The position numbers were made by a program, and so were the translations under genes. A DNA stretch of 64,000 nucleotides, from assembly GCF_017811755.1 (NCBI RefSeq), contig NZ_JADDJF010000009.1, positions 58,993-122,992 on the forward strand, in the 5' to 3' direction. The notes below the pieces were generated by a model that did not search any database, was not told the origin of the DNA, and saw only the letters and a list, made by a program, of their open reading frames with translations. Of this stretch, positions 34,113 to 42,899 are shown piece after piece (positions within the stretch are counted from its first letter, which is position 1; the number at the start of each line of letters is the position of its first letter). The DNA comes from Pararhodobacter sp. SW119 (GTDB lineage Bacteria > Pseudomonadota > Alphaproteobacteria > Rhodobacterales > Rhodobacteraceae).

Positions 34113-35627
34113 GTGTCCGACGCCCCCCTCCTGCCCGACTTCGCCACCTTCGATGCCGGCTGGCAGCGCGGAGAGAACCAGCTTGTCTGGGCGCGCTTGG
34201 CGGCGGATCTCGACACGCCCGTCTCGCTTTACCTGAAGCTTGTCGGCACGCGGCGCGACAGCTTCATGCTGGAATCGGTGACCGGCGGCGAGGTGCGCGG
34301 GCGCTATTCCGTCGTCGGCATGAAGCCCGACCTGATCTGGCAATGCCACGGCGACCGCGCCCGGATCAACCGTGACGCGCGCTTCGACGACACCGCCTGG
34401 CAGGATCAGGACGCCCCGCCGCTGGACGCGCTGCGCGCGCTGCTGGCGGAAAGCCGGATCACGATGCCCGCTGACCTTCCTCCCATCGCGGCGGGGCTCT
34501 ACGGCTATCTGGGCTATGACATGATCCGGTTGGTCGAACACCTGCCGCAGGTCAATCCCGACCCGCTGGGCTTGCCCGATGCGGTGCTGATGCGCCCCTC
34601 GGTCGTCGCGGTGCTGGACGGCGTGAAGGGCGAGGTGACGGTCGTCGCGCCCGCCTGGACCGGATCGGGCCTGTCCGCGCGCGCCGCCTATGCGCAGGCG
34701 GCGGAACGGGTCATGGAAGCGGTGCGCGACCTTGAACGCGAGGCGGCAGGCGTGGGCCGCGCATTGGGTGCCACGACACAGGTAGGCGAGGCGCGGTCCA
34801 ACATCGCCAAGGCCGACTACCTTGCCGCGGTGGAAAAGGCCAAGGATTACATCCGCGCCGGGGACATCTTTCAGGTCGTCCCCTCGCAACGCTGGGCGCA
34901 GGACTTTCCGCTGCCGCCCTTCGCGCTCTATCGCAGCCTGCGGCGCACTAATCCCTCGCCCTTCATGTTCTTCTTCGATCTCGGCGGCTTTCACGTCATT
35001 GGTGCCAGCCCCGAAATCCTGGTCCGCCTGCGGGGCAACGAGGTGACGATCCGCCCCATCGCCGGCACCCGTCCCCGCGGCGACACGCCCGAGGCGGATC
35101 GCGCGCTGGAGGCCGATCTGCTGGCCGACGAGAAAGAGCGCGCCGAGCACCTGATGCTTCTGGACCTAGGGCGAAACGACGTCGGCCGCGTGGCAAGGAT
35201 CGGTACCGTGCGCCCGACCGAGGAATTCGTGATCGAGCGCTATAGCCACGTCATGCACATCGTCTCGAACGTGGTCGGCGAACTGGCCGAGGGCGAGGAC
35301 GCGCTTTCGGCCCTGCTGGCCGGCCTGCCCGCCGGTACGGTGTCCGGTGCCCCCAAGGTCCGCGCCATGGAGATCATCGACGAACTGGAACCCGAAAAGC
35401 GCGGCGTCTACGGCGGCGGCGTCGGCTATTTTGCCGCCAATGGCGAGATGGACATGTGCATCGCGCTGCGCACGGCGGTGCTGAAGGACGAGGTGCTCTA
35501 CATTCAGGCCGGGGGCGGCGTGGTCTACGATTCCGATCCCGAGGCCGAATGGCAGGAAACCGTCAACAAGGCCCGCGCCCTGCGTCGCGCCGCCGAGGAT
35601 GCCGGCCGCTTCGGACGCGGGAACTAG
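34113..35627 (+). CDS. trpE: Anthranilate synthase component I
   Basis: A 504-residue chorismate-using enzyme. Visible family blocks include IRAGDIFQVVPSQRW, PSPFMFFFDLGGFHVIGASPE (split here at FFF), RPIAGTRPRG, HLMLLDLGRNDVGRVA and AGTVSGAPKVRAMEIIDELE. It uses chorismate and ammonia or glutamine to make anthranilate, the first tryptophan step. The start codon is GTG at 34113, giving the family N-terminus. It sits 13 bases behind ppiD. No trpG lies downstream; the next gene is xth, so the glutaminase subunit must be elsewhere. Confidence 0.96.
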   Translation: MSDAPLLPDFATFDAGWQRGENQLVWARLAADLDTPVSLYLKLVGTRRDSFMLESVTGGEVRGRYSVVGMKPDLIWQCHGDRARINRDARFDDTAWQDQDAPPLDALRALLAESRITMPADLPPIAAGLYGYLGYDMIRLVEHLPQVNPDPLGLPDAVLMRPSVVAVLDGVKGEVTVVAPAWTGSGLSARAAYAQAAERVMEAVRDLEREAAGVGRALGATTQVGEARSNIAKADYLAAVEKAKDYIRAGDIFQVVPSQRWAQDFPLPPFALYRSLRRTNPSPFMFFFDLGGFHVIGASPEILVRLRGNEVTIRPIAGTRPRGDTPEADRALEADLLADEKERAEHLMLLDLGRNDVGRVARIGTVRPTEEFVIERYSHVMHIVSNVVGELAEGEDALSALLAGLPAGTVSGAPKVRAMEIIDELEPEKRGVYGGGVGYFAANGEMDMCIALRTAVLKDEVLYIQAGGGVVYDSDPEAEWQETVNKARALRRAAEDAGRFGRGN

Positions 35628-35636
35628 GGTCGACCA

Positions 35637-35684
35637 CGATCAGATTGGATCTTTGGGATTCACAGATGGGTTGATTTCTGATCG
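35637..35684. repeat. Inverted repeat between trpE and xth
   Basis: CGATCAGA (35637-35644) and TCTGATCG (35677-35684) form a perfect 8-bp inverted repeat with a 32-base loop. It starts 10 bases after trpE ends. It has no poly-T tail, so it is not a classic terminator. It could be a small hairpin, a trace of an inserted element, or chance. Confidence 0.35.
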
Positions 35685-35782
35685 ATGCTGACTGCCGGAG
35701 AGGTGGCGGCAAGTTGGCAACCCCGGTCCTTGCCGTCCCCGTACGCAACTGGCAATGTCGCGGGCGCAATCGGGGCCAATGC

Positions 35783-36559
35783 ATGAAGATCGCGACCTTC
35801 AACATCAACGGAATCAAGGCCCGGGCATCGGTTCTGGCGCGCTGGCTCGACGAAAGCGCGCCGGACATGGCGGTGCTGCAAGAGATCAAGTCGACCGACG
35901 CGACATTCCCGCGCGAGTTGATCGAAAGCCGCGGCTATCATCTGGCTCTGCACGGCCAGAAGGGCTTCAACGGTGTCGCGATCTTGTCGAAACGGCCGCT
36001 CTCGGATGTGCGTCTGGGCCTGCCCGGCGACGACGAGGACGCACAGGCGCGCTGGATCGAAGCGCGCGACAGCGAAAGCGGCCTGCGCCTTTGCGGGCTC
36101 TATCTGCCCAATGGCAATCCCGCACCGGGGCCGAAGTTCGACTACAAGCTCGCCTGGCTGAAGCGCTTGCTGGCGCGTGCCCGCGTCCTGCTGACCGAGG
36201 AGGCGCCGCTGGTTCTGGCCGGCGACTGGAACGTGATCCCGCAACCGATCGACGCAGCCCGCCCGCAGGCCTGGCGCGATGACGCGCTCTTTCTGCCGGA
36301 AAGCCGCGCAGCCTTTCGCCGGATCGAGGCGCTGGGATTCTACGATGCGCTGCGATTGCGCCACCCCAGACCCGGTCAATACACGTTCTGGGACTATCAG
36401 GCCGGCGCACGGCATCGCAACGACGGGATTCGCATCGACCACCTGCTGCTTTCGCCGCAGGCCGCCGACCGGCTGTCCAATTCATGGATCGAAACCGAAC
36501 CCCGTGACTGGGAAAAGCCCTCCGACCATACACCGGTCTGGATCACGCTCGATCTTTAG
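35783..36559 (+). CDS. xth: Exodeoxyribonuclease III / AP endonuclease
   Basis: A 258-residue endonuclease/exonuclease/phosphatase-family enzyme. The start MKIATFNINGIKAR is the signature. Active-site motifs are AVLQEIKS (Glu metal ligand), LAGDWNVIPQ (Asp and Asn), RIDHLLLS, and PSDHTPVW (catalytic His). It cuts at abasic sites and degrades DNA 3' to 5'. The open frame extends upstream to 35714, but the ATG at 35783 gives the conserved N-terminus. It converges on the monooxygenase gene, whose stop is 71 bases away. Confidence 0.93.
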   Translation: MKIATFNINGIKARASVLARWLDESAPDMAVLQEIKSTDATFPRELIESRGYHLALHGQKGFNGVAILSKRPLSDVRLGLPGDDEDAQARWIEARDSESGLRLCGLYLPNGNPAPGPKFDYKLAWLKRLLARARVLLTEEAPLVLAGDWNVIPQPIDAARPQAWRDDALFLPESRAAFRRIEALGFYDALRLRHPRPGQYTFWDYQAGARHRNDGIRIDHLLLSPQAADRLSNSWIETEPRDWEKPSDHTPVWITLDL

Positions 36560-36630
36560 GCCGGACCGAGGGCGTCTCGTTCTGTCCCGGCGACCGCCTC
36601 ATCTGCCTTGCCCCTGCAAGCATGCACCGA

Positions 36631-37833
36631 TCACTCGGCGCGGGTCACGTCGTGGCCATGAACCCAGGCAAAACGGCCGAGTGCCAGGCCCGGCGCCACC
36701 CGCCCGGCGAGGCGCAGCAACGCATGTCCCAGCGGCGCAACCGGCGCGCGCAGGTGGTAGGCGCGGGCATTGCGGTCGGCGGCGGCAACGATTGCGCGGC
36801 ACCGCGGCAGGCGGTTGCCCTCGAATCTGGCCAGGGCGGCAGCCGGGTCGTCCGGCCGGGCAGCCAGTTCGGCAGCGAGCACCCAGGCATCCTCCAGCGC
36901 CATGTTCGCCCCCTGCGCCAGGAACGGCAGCGTCGAATGCGCCGCATCGCCCAGGATCACCGCGCGACCGCGCCCGTCATGCCAGCGGCGGGCGACAGGA
37001 TGCCGGAACAGCCCCCAGAGCCAGGCGTGCTCGACCTGCGAAAGCCAGTCAGGCACCGGTCCACCAAACCCGGCAAAGGCCGCGCGCAGCGCCTCGGGAT
37101 CGTCGCTGTGCGTCCAGCCTTCGGCAGCCCATTGCTGCCGCTCCTCGACCGCGACGAGGTTGCGCAGCGCGCCGCCGCGCAGCGGATAGCTGACCAGGTG
37201 CCGACCCGGTCCCATGAAGACCTGCACCACACTGCGCCCGGGATCACCGGGGAAAACGGCGCGCCAGGCAACCTGACCGGTGAAAAAGGGGCGCGACGGC
37301 CCGGCAAGCGCCGCGCGCAGCACCGAGCGGACCCCATCCGCGCCGATCAGCAATCCGGCCGGCAGGCGCGCGCCGGTGTTCATAACCGCATTCGCGCGCT
37401 CGGCCAGGTCGACGGAGGAAACGCGCTGCAGCAATTGCACCCTGATCCCCGCCGTCCGCGCCGCGCCTTCCAGCCCGGCGATCAGATCGGCGCGGTGGCA
37501 GAGAAAGAAGCCTGGCTCCGGGGGCAGGTCCATGCGGGTGACCAGACGACCGCGATGATCGCGCAACTCCACCGCCTCGGCCCGGTCGCCCAGACCAGCG
37601 GGGTCGATCCCCAGAGCGGCCAGCACCCGCGCGCCGTTGGGGCTGATCTGCAACCCGGCGCCGACCTCGGCAATCTCGGCCGACTGTTCGAGCACCGCAA
37701 CATCCGCCCCGTATCGCCGCAGCGCCAGCGCCGCGCCCAGACCCGCAACGCCGGCGCCGATCACGGTCGCGTCCAGCCCGGACAGGACCGCAGATATAGC
37801 GGCAGGCTCGGGGATCGGTCGCGGTTGGTTCAT
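36631..37833 (-). CDS. FAD-dependent monooxygenase (salicylate hydroxylase-like)
   Basis: A 400-residue flavoprotein hydroxylase of the UbiH/PHBH group. The Rossmann FAD motif is VIGAGVAGLGAALALRRYG. ISPNGARVLAALGI follows. LLIGADGVRSVLR is the conserved DG motif, and ILGDAAHSTLPFLAQGANMA is the second FAD motif. Such enzymes hydroxylate aromatic or ubiquinone-like rings with NAD(P)H and oxygen. The substrate is undetermined. The start is taken at the ATG at 37833, with homology beginning shortly after; a longer frame runs to 37881. dksA ends 92 bases upstream on the same strand. Confidence 0.85.
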   Translation of the reverse strand: MNQPRPIPEPAAISAVLSGLDATVIGAGVAGLGAALALRRYGADVAVLEQSAEIAEVGAGLQISPNGARVLAALGIDPAGLGDRAEAVELRDHRGRLVTRMDLPPEPGFFLCHRADLIAGLEGAARTAGIRVQLLQRVSSVDLAERANAVMNTGARLPAGLLIGADGVRSVLRAALAGPSRPFFTGQVAWRAVFPGDPGRSVVQVFMGPGRHLVSYPLRGGALRNLVAVEERQQWAAEGWTHSDDPEALRAAFAGFGGPVPDWLSQVEHAWLWGLFRHPVARRWHDGRGRAVILGDAAHSTLPFLAQGANMALEDAWVLAAELAARPDDPAAALARFEGNRLPRCRAIVAAADRNARAYHLRAPVAPLGHALLRLAGRVAPGLALGRFAWVHGHDVTRAE

Positions 37834-37925
37834 CCAGGGCCTTCTGCGGTCATCGCTGCGATCAAATGCAGGGCGCCGCACCCGGGTGGGCGCGGCGCAA
37901 TCCTTCCGGCGATCTGCGCGCGGGG

Positions 37926-38348
37926 TCAGGCGTCGCGGTGAACGCGCTCCCGCCGCTCGTGCTTTTCCTGAGCTTCCAGCGTCATGGTCGCGATCGGCCG
38001 CGCATCCAGCCGGCGCAGCGAGATCGGCTCGCCGGTCCGCTCGCAGTAGCCGAACTCGCCGTTCTCGATCCGCCGCAGCGCCGCATCGATCTTCGACACC
38101 AGCTTGCGTTGCCGGTCGCGGGTTCGCAGTTCCAGCGCGCGGTCGGTTTCCTCGGACGCGCGGTCGGCGATGTCGGGAAGGTTGCGGGTGCCGTTGGCAA
38201 GACCGGCGAGGGTCTCTTTCGAGCCGTTCAGGATATCCTCCTTCCAGGCCAGAAGCTTTCGGCGAAAGTATTCGAGCTGGCGTTCGTTCATGAACGGCTC
38301 GTCCTCCGCAGGTCGGTAGTCATCTGGAAGGAAAGTCTCGGGTTTCAT
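37926..38348 (-). CDS. dksA: RNA polymerase-binding transcription factor DksA
   Basis: A 140-residue DksA. The long coiled coil carries the tip residues D59, D62 and A64 (DxxDxA), needed to act in the polymerase secondary channel with ppGpp. The C-terminal zinc-finger region keeps only C102 of the four canonical cysteines (YCERTGEPIS, RRLDARPIATMTLEA), a degenerate form. The start at 38348 gives the family N-terminus (MKPETFLPDDYRPAEDEPFM); a start at 38414 would add 22 residues. It modulates rRNA and amino-acid promoters. The nearest gene upstream, anbu, ends 281 bases away. Confidence 0.92.
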   Translation of the reverse strand: MKPETFLPDDYRPAEDEPFMNERQLEYFRRKLLAWKEDILNGSKETLAGLANGTRNLPDIADRASEETDRALELRTRDRQRKLVSKIDAALRRIENGEFGYCERTGEPISLRRLDARPIATMTLEAQEKHERRERVHRDA

Positions 38349-38629
38349 CAGCACATCCCCATTACTCTGGCGGGTGACGGCATGTGAATCAACGGGTTGC
38401 TTCTCAGCTGTCATCCGGGCCCCCTTGGCGCGGCTCTTAGCGCAGCATATCGGGATTGTCACGCAGATAATCGCGTCTTGAAGCGGTTTCACATCTAGGT
38501 GTTGTGTTTGGCCTGTAGATGCACGCAAAAGGCGACACACGGACCCTGAGATGCGCGCGGAAGTGTTTTCGCCGCCGGATCACCCCTCCGGCGCCGGCCC
38601 GAGTCACCGCAGCATCGCAGTGACTCGGG

Positions 38630-39361
38630 TCACAGTTCGATCTTCTGGAACGCCTCTCGCAGCGCGTTCGACCAGGCCTCGGACATCGCGCGGAACTGGG
38701 CGTCGCGCGCCTCGATCCGGCGGTATTCGCTGACCCGGCAGGTGTCGCGCTCGATGACGCACAGATCGAGCGGCATCCCGACCGAGAGGTTCGAGCGCAG
38801 GGTCGAATCCATCGACAGAAGCACGGCCTTCTTCGCGTCCAAGAGCGAGGTTTCGCGGTACACCACCCGGTCGAGAATCGGCTTTCCGTACTTGTGCTCG
38901 CCGATCTGCAGGAAGGGCGTGTCCTCGGTCGCCTCGATGAAGTTGCCCTCGCGGTAGATCAGGAACAGGCGCATGTCGCCGCCGCGTCGCTGCCCGGCGA
39001 GCAGCACGCTGGCGGAGGCGCCCTGATCGTCGCCGCTTGCCGCGAACTTCTCGTCGATGCCTTGGCGGACCTCGGCCAGCATGGAGCCGACGATCTCGGC
39101 CACGTCGAGCATCGTCTCCGCCTTCATGATCGAGGTGTGCTCGGACGCGTCCGGGTCGTCGATGGCCTCCTGCAGGCGGGCGATCGTGGTTTGCGTGACC
39201 GACAGGTTGCCGGCCGACAGGATCGCGATCACGCGCTCTCCCGGCTCCTCGAACAGATACATCTTTCGATAGACGGCGATGTTGTCGAGGCCCGCATTGG
39301 TTCGGGTATCGGACAAAAGCACCAGGCCCGCATCCAGCCGAAGCCCCACACAATACGTCAT
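38630..39361 (-). CDS. Anbu proteasome-homologue peptidase (ancestral beta subunit)
   Basis: A 243-residue N-terminal-nucleophile hydrolase with proteasome beta-subunit features. It begins MTYCVGLRLDAGLVLLSDTRT; removal of Met exposes Thr2 as nucleophile, and D18, R20 and K33 (YRKMYLF) occupy the catalytic lysine/aspartate neighbourhood. Length and the C-terminal GMPLDLCVIERD stretch match Anbu, a bacterial proteasome relative forming helical or ring assemblies. It is the last gene of an operon with ATP-grasp, alpha-E and transglutaminase genes (the classic Anbu neighbourhood), 36 bases behind the transglutaminase gene. Its substrate is unknown; peptidase activity is reported as weak or absent in some members. 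Confidence 0.9.
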   Translation of the reverse strand: MTYCVGLRLDAGLVLLSDTRTNAGLDNIAVYRKMYLFEEPGERVIAILSAGNLSVTQTTIARLQEAIDDPDASEHTSIMKAETMLDVAEIVGSMLAEVRQGIDEKFAASGDDQGASASVLLAGQRRGGDMRLFLIYREGNFIEATEDTPFLQIGEHKYGKPILDRVVYRETSLLDAKKAVLLSMDSTLRSNLSVGMPLDLCVIERDTCRVSEYRRIEARDAQFRAMSEAWSNALREAFQKIEL

Positions 39362-39397
39362 TTCCGGTCTCTGTCCCCGCGCGAGTCGGCTGTCTGT

Positions 39398-40201
39398 CTA
39401 TTGCTGCACCGCCTCGACCGCAACGGTGACTTCAAGGCTTTCCACGCCCGAGCCGCGCGCGATACCCCGGATCGGGGCGGCCGCGCGGGCATCGGAGCCG
39501 GCGCCCAGGCGAATGTAGCGGTCGTCGGGGCAGCATCGGTTGGCCGGGTCAAAACCGATCCAGCCCAGCCCGTCGACCCAGACCTCGGCCCAGGCATGCG
39601 CGGCCTCGTGATCGTTGCCCTGCGCATCGGCAAAGAGATAGCCCGAAACGTAGCGGGCCGGCATGTCGCGCACGCGGGCGCAGGCGATCAGGGCATGCGC
39701 GTGGTCCTGGCAGACGCCCTCGCCCAGTGCCAGCGCCTCGGCGGCCGTGGTGTGCGCATGGGTCGCGCCGGGGCGGTAGGCGATGGCATCGGCCACCGCA
39801 TCGGCCAGCGCATGCGCCAGTGTCAGCGCATCGCCTGTCGCCGACTGCGCCAGTTCGGTCAGCGCGGCATCGGCGCGGGTCGGCGAGGTGGCGCGCAGCC
39901 AGGCCACCGAGGGGATCGTCTCACGATGGCCGCGCAGGACGCCCGACTGATCCGTGGTCGACACCTCGCCCCGCACCTGCACCGCGATCTCGGAGACCGG
40001 GCCGGTCACCGTCCAGGCCTGCACCCAGTCGCCCGCGCCATCGCGAAAGCCGCCGCCCTTGATGCCCCCGGAGACGCTGACATCCCAGCGCACGACGCGC
40101 TGCCCGGTACAGCGCGACGGGGTCAGCCGGTGGCTTTGCACGACGCCGCGCACCGGCTGGTCGTAATGATAGCGCGTGAGGTGGTCGACCTGGATCTTCA
40201 T
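39398..40201 (-). CDS. Transglutaminase-like peptidase of the Anbu operon
   Basis: A 267-residue protein. The N-terminal bacterial transglutaminase-associated domain (MKIQVDHLTRYHYDQPVRG) is followed by a papain-like transglutaminase domain. The triad is C164 (GEGVCQDHAHAL), H202 (HAWAEVWVDG) and D218 (WIGFDPAN). Bacterial members usually act as cysteine peptidases rather than cross-linkers. Its ATG overlaps the alpha-E gene stop by 4 bases (ATGA), so they are translationally coupled. Function is inferred only at family level. Confidence 0.9.
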   Translation of the reverse strand: MKIQVDHLTRYHYDQPVRGVVQSHRLTPSRCTGQRVVRWDVSVSGGIKGGGFRDGAGDWVQAWTVTGPVSEIAVQVRGEVSTTDQSGVLRGHRETIPSVAWLRATSPTRADAALTELAQSATGDALTLAHALADAVADAIAYRPGATHAHTTAAEALALGEGVCQDHAHALIACARVRDMPARYVSGYLFADAQGNDHEAAHAWAEVWVDGLGWIGFDPANRCCPDDRYIRLGAGSDARAAAPIRGIARGSGVESLEVTVAVEAVQQ

Positions 40202-41151
40202 CGCACATCCCCGCTGAGGTAGCTGTCATGGACCTTCTGGCCGACCGCGCCGACCTCGTCGATGAAGCGCGACAGGAACTCGTGCAGCCCGACGTCGAAA
40301 ATCTCGGCGACTTCGGTTTCGGCCAGCCGGGCCAGCATCTGCCGCGCCGCCGATTGCGCCGGCGTGCGCCGGCCGTATCCCCGGCCCAGCCGCTCCAGAT
40401 GGGTGTTCAAGCCATCGACGCAGGTGATCAGCGCGCGCGGGCATTGCGGGTTGAGGATCAGGAAATGCGCGATCCGCGCCGCCGTCACCTCGCCGCCGTA
40501 AGCCCAGTGAAACGCGCGGTGCGCCGACATCGCGCGCAGGAGCGTCATCCACTGGTAGTTGTCCAGCCCGGAACCCACGAACTCCACCTGCGGCAGCAGG
40601 ACGTAGTATTTCACGTCGAGCAGGCGGGCGGTGTTGTCGGCGCGTTCCAGATGGTAGCCGACATGAAGAAAGTCGTAGTTGTCGTTGCGCAACTGCGTCG
40701 AGTCGATCGTCCCGCGGATCAGCGCCGTGGTGCGCATCGTCCAGTCGGTGAGCTGGCTCAGCGAGAGCTCGCTGCGCGGCGTGCGTTCCAGTTCGCGCAG
40801 CTCTTGGTAGGCGGTGTTCAGCGCGTCCCAGACCTGCGCGGTCAGCGCGGTCCGCACGATCCGGCCGTTTTCGCGCGCCCGCGTCAGGCAGGCCGCGACC
40901 GAGGACTCGTTCTCCTGATCGAAGAAGAAGTGGCTTTCGATGTTGCGCTGGATCGGCTCGCCGTACTTCTGCGCGAACTGGATCGAGGTGCCGGCCGCGC
41001 GCAGCAGGGCGTCCCATTCGTTGCGGTAGCCGTGCCCGACGTTGGGCACCAGCGCGATGCGCGCGCCGACCTCCAGAAAGCGCGCGGCGGTCTCGGCGCG
41101 CTCCATGTAGCGCGCGAGCCAGTAGAGGTTCGAAGCGGTGCGGCTCAGCAT
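40198..41151 (-). CDS. Alpha-E domain protein of the Anbu operon
   Basis: A 317-residue all-alpha protein of the DUF403/alpha-E family. The conserved start MLSRTASNLYWLARYMERAE is split in the sequence by variable residues; later markers are HVGYHLERADNTARLLDVK and a C-terminal helix (LHEFLSRFIDEVG). This family is encoded next to ATP-grasp, transglutaminase and Anbu genes in many proteobacteria, cyanobacteria and others; it is thought to take part in a peptide-tagging or small-peptide synthesis pathway. No catalytic residues are obvious. The ATG at 41151 is chosen because homology starts there. Confidence 0.88.
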   Translation of the reverse strand: MLSRTASNLYWLARYMERAETAARFLEVGARIALVPNVGHGYRNEWDALLRAAGTSIQFAQKYGEPIQRNIESHFFFDQENESSVAACLTRARENGRIVRTALTAQVWDALNTAYQELRELERTPRSELSLSQLTDWTMRTTALIRGTIDSTQLRNDNYDFLHVGYHLERADNTARLLDVKYYVLLPQVEFVGSGLDNYQWMTLLRAMSAHRAFHWAYGGEVTAARIAHFLILNPQCPRALITCVDGLNTHLERLGRGYGRRTPAQSAARQMLARLAETEVAEIFDVGLHEFLSRFIDEVGAVGQKVHDSYLSGDVR

Positions 41152-41329
41152 GGCGCGGCCTCGGGCAGCCGGGGCAGGCCGGCAGGCGTGGAATTGCACA
41201 ATTTTGTGCGCTTTCGCAAGTCACTGAACCCGAACGGAAAAAGTGACCCCGTTAACCACAACGAAACCTTTTGCCGAGCCGACGCAAGCGCCGCCGCCCG
41301 GTCCCCGGCATATGCTCCGCCTGCCCCGC

Positions 41330-42742
41330 TCATTCCGCCATCACCCATGTATCCTTCACGCCGCCGCCCTGGCTGGAGTTCACCACCAGCGACCCCTCGG
41401 TCAACGCCACGCGGGTCAGCCCGCCGGGCACCAGTTCGATCCGTTCGCCGACCAGGCAATAGGGGCGCAGGTCGACATGCCGGGGCGCCACGCCTTCCTC
41501 GACGAAGGTCGGCACCGTCGACAGCGCCAGCGTCGGCTGGGCGATGTAGTTGTGGGGCTGCTCGGTCAGCTTGGCGCGAAATGCCTCGATCTGTTCCTTC
41601 GACGCCTTCGGACCGACCAGCATCCCGTATCCGCCCGAGCCATGTACCTCCTTCACCACCAGTTCCGGCAGGTTTGCCAGAACGTGCTTCAACTCGTCGG
41701 GCTTCGCGCATTGCCAGGTCGGCACGTTTTCCAGGATCGGCTCCTCGCCCAGGTAGAAGCGCACCATTTCGGGCACGTAGCAATAGATCGCCTTGTCGTC
41801 GGCCACGCCCGCGCCGGGGGCCGAGGCGATCGCCACGCCGCCGGCGCGGTAGACATCCATCAGCCCCGGAACGCCCAGCATGGAATCCGGGCGAAAGCAC
41901 AGCGGGTCGAGGAACGGGTCGTCGATCCGGCGGTAGATCACGTCGACCCGTTCGGGCCCCCGCGTGGTGCGCATCCAGACATGCTCGCCCTCGACGAACA
42001 GATCCTGCCCCTCGACCAGTTCGACGCCCATCAGGTCGGCCAGGAACGAATGCTCGTAATAGGCCGAGTTGAAATGCCCCGGCGTCAGGATCACCACGGT
42101 GGGGTCGCCCGGGCACTTTTCCGGCGCGACCGAGGCCAGCGTGCGGCGCAGCAGCGAGGGGTAGCTGTCCACTGGCTCGATCCGGTTGGCGCCGAAGAGA
42201 TCCGGGAACATCCGCATCATGATCTCGCGGTTTTCCAGCATGTAGCTGACGCCCGAGGGCGTTCGGCAGTTGTCCTCGAGCACGTAGAATTCATCCGGGC
42301 CGGTGCGCACCAGGTCGATGCCGACGATATGGCTGTAGACGCCCTTGGGCGGGCGGATGCCGGCGACGGCCTTCTCGTAGGCCTCGTTCAGGTAGACCAG
42401 CCGCTTGGGAATGCGCCCGGCGCGCACGATCTCGCCCCGGTCGTAGACATCGGCGAGAAAGGCATTGAGCGCGCGGGCACGCTGCTTGATGCCGCGTTCC
42501 AGGCGGCGCCATTCGGCATGGGCGAAGACGCGGGGGAACATGTCGAAGGGGATCAGGCGGTCGGGGTCGCCGCCTTCGCCATAGACCGCGAACGTGATGC
42601 CGATACGCCGGAACAGCGCCTCGGCCTCGGCCTGCTTGAGGCTGCGCAGTTCGGCCGGCATGGTGTCCATCCAGTCGCGCAGCTTCGCATAGGGCGGCCG
42701 GACGCCGCCGGCGTCGTACATTTCGTTGAAGAAATCGATCAT
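41330..42742 (-). CDS. Circularly permuted ATP-grasp protein of the Anbu operon
   Basis: A 470-residue protein of the DUF404/DUF407 (circularly permuted ATP-grasp) family. Recognisable parts are MIDFFNEMYDAGGVRPPY, FYVLEDNCRTPSGVSYMLEN (metal-binding ExN), VVILTPGHFNSAYYEHSFLA and KEVHGSGGYGMLVGP (glycine loop). ATP-grasp enzymes make carboxylate-amine bonds; this one is predicted to build peptides or amide links for the Anbu system. GGGGATGCC precedes the ATG at 42742. It heads the four-gene minus-strand operon, 178 bases ahead of the alpha-E gene, longer than the other junctions. Confidence 0.9.
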   Translation of the reverse strand: MIDFFNEMYDAGGVRPPYAKLRDWMDTMPAELRSLKQAEAEALFRRIGITFAVYGEGGDPDRLIPFDMFPRVFAHAEWRRLERGIKQRARALNAFLADVYDRGEIVRAGRIPKRLVYLNEAYEKAVAGIRPPKGVYSHIVGIDLVRTGPDEFYVLEDNCRTPSGVSYMLENREIMMRMFPDLFGANRIEPVDSYPSLLRRTLASVAPEKCPGDPTVVILTPGHFNSAYYEHSFLADLMGVELVEGQDLFVEGEHVWMRTTRGPERVDVIYRRIDDPFLDPLCFRPDSMLGVPGLMDVYRAGGVAIASAPGAGVADDKAIYCYVPEMVRFYLGEEPILENVPTWQCAKPDELKHVLANLPELVVKEVHGSGGYGMLVGPKASKEQIEAFRAKLTEQPHNYIAQPTLALSTVPTFVEEGVAPRHVDLRPYCLVGERIELVPGGLTRVALTEGSLVVNSSQGGGVKDTWVMAE

Positions 42743-42899
42743 GGCATCCCCGTCATCCTGAGCCCAAGGGTAGTGCAAGCGGCCACCTTCGGAAAGGGCA
42801 CTGCACAGCGATCAGGCATGCGCCTGTGAAAATGGCGTCTGTGGCGGCGGTTTCGCCCATAATCCGGGCAATGTCGGAGTTGTCGTCGGTTCATCCGCC

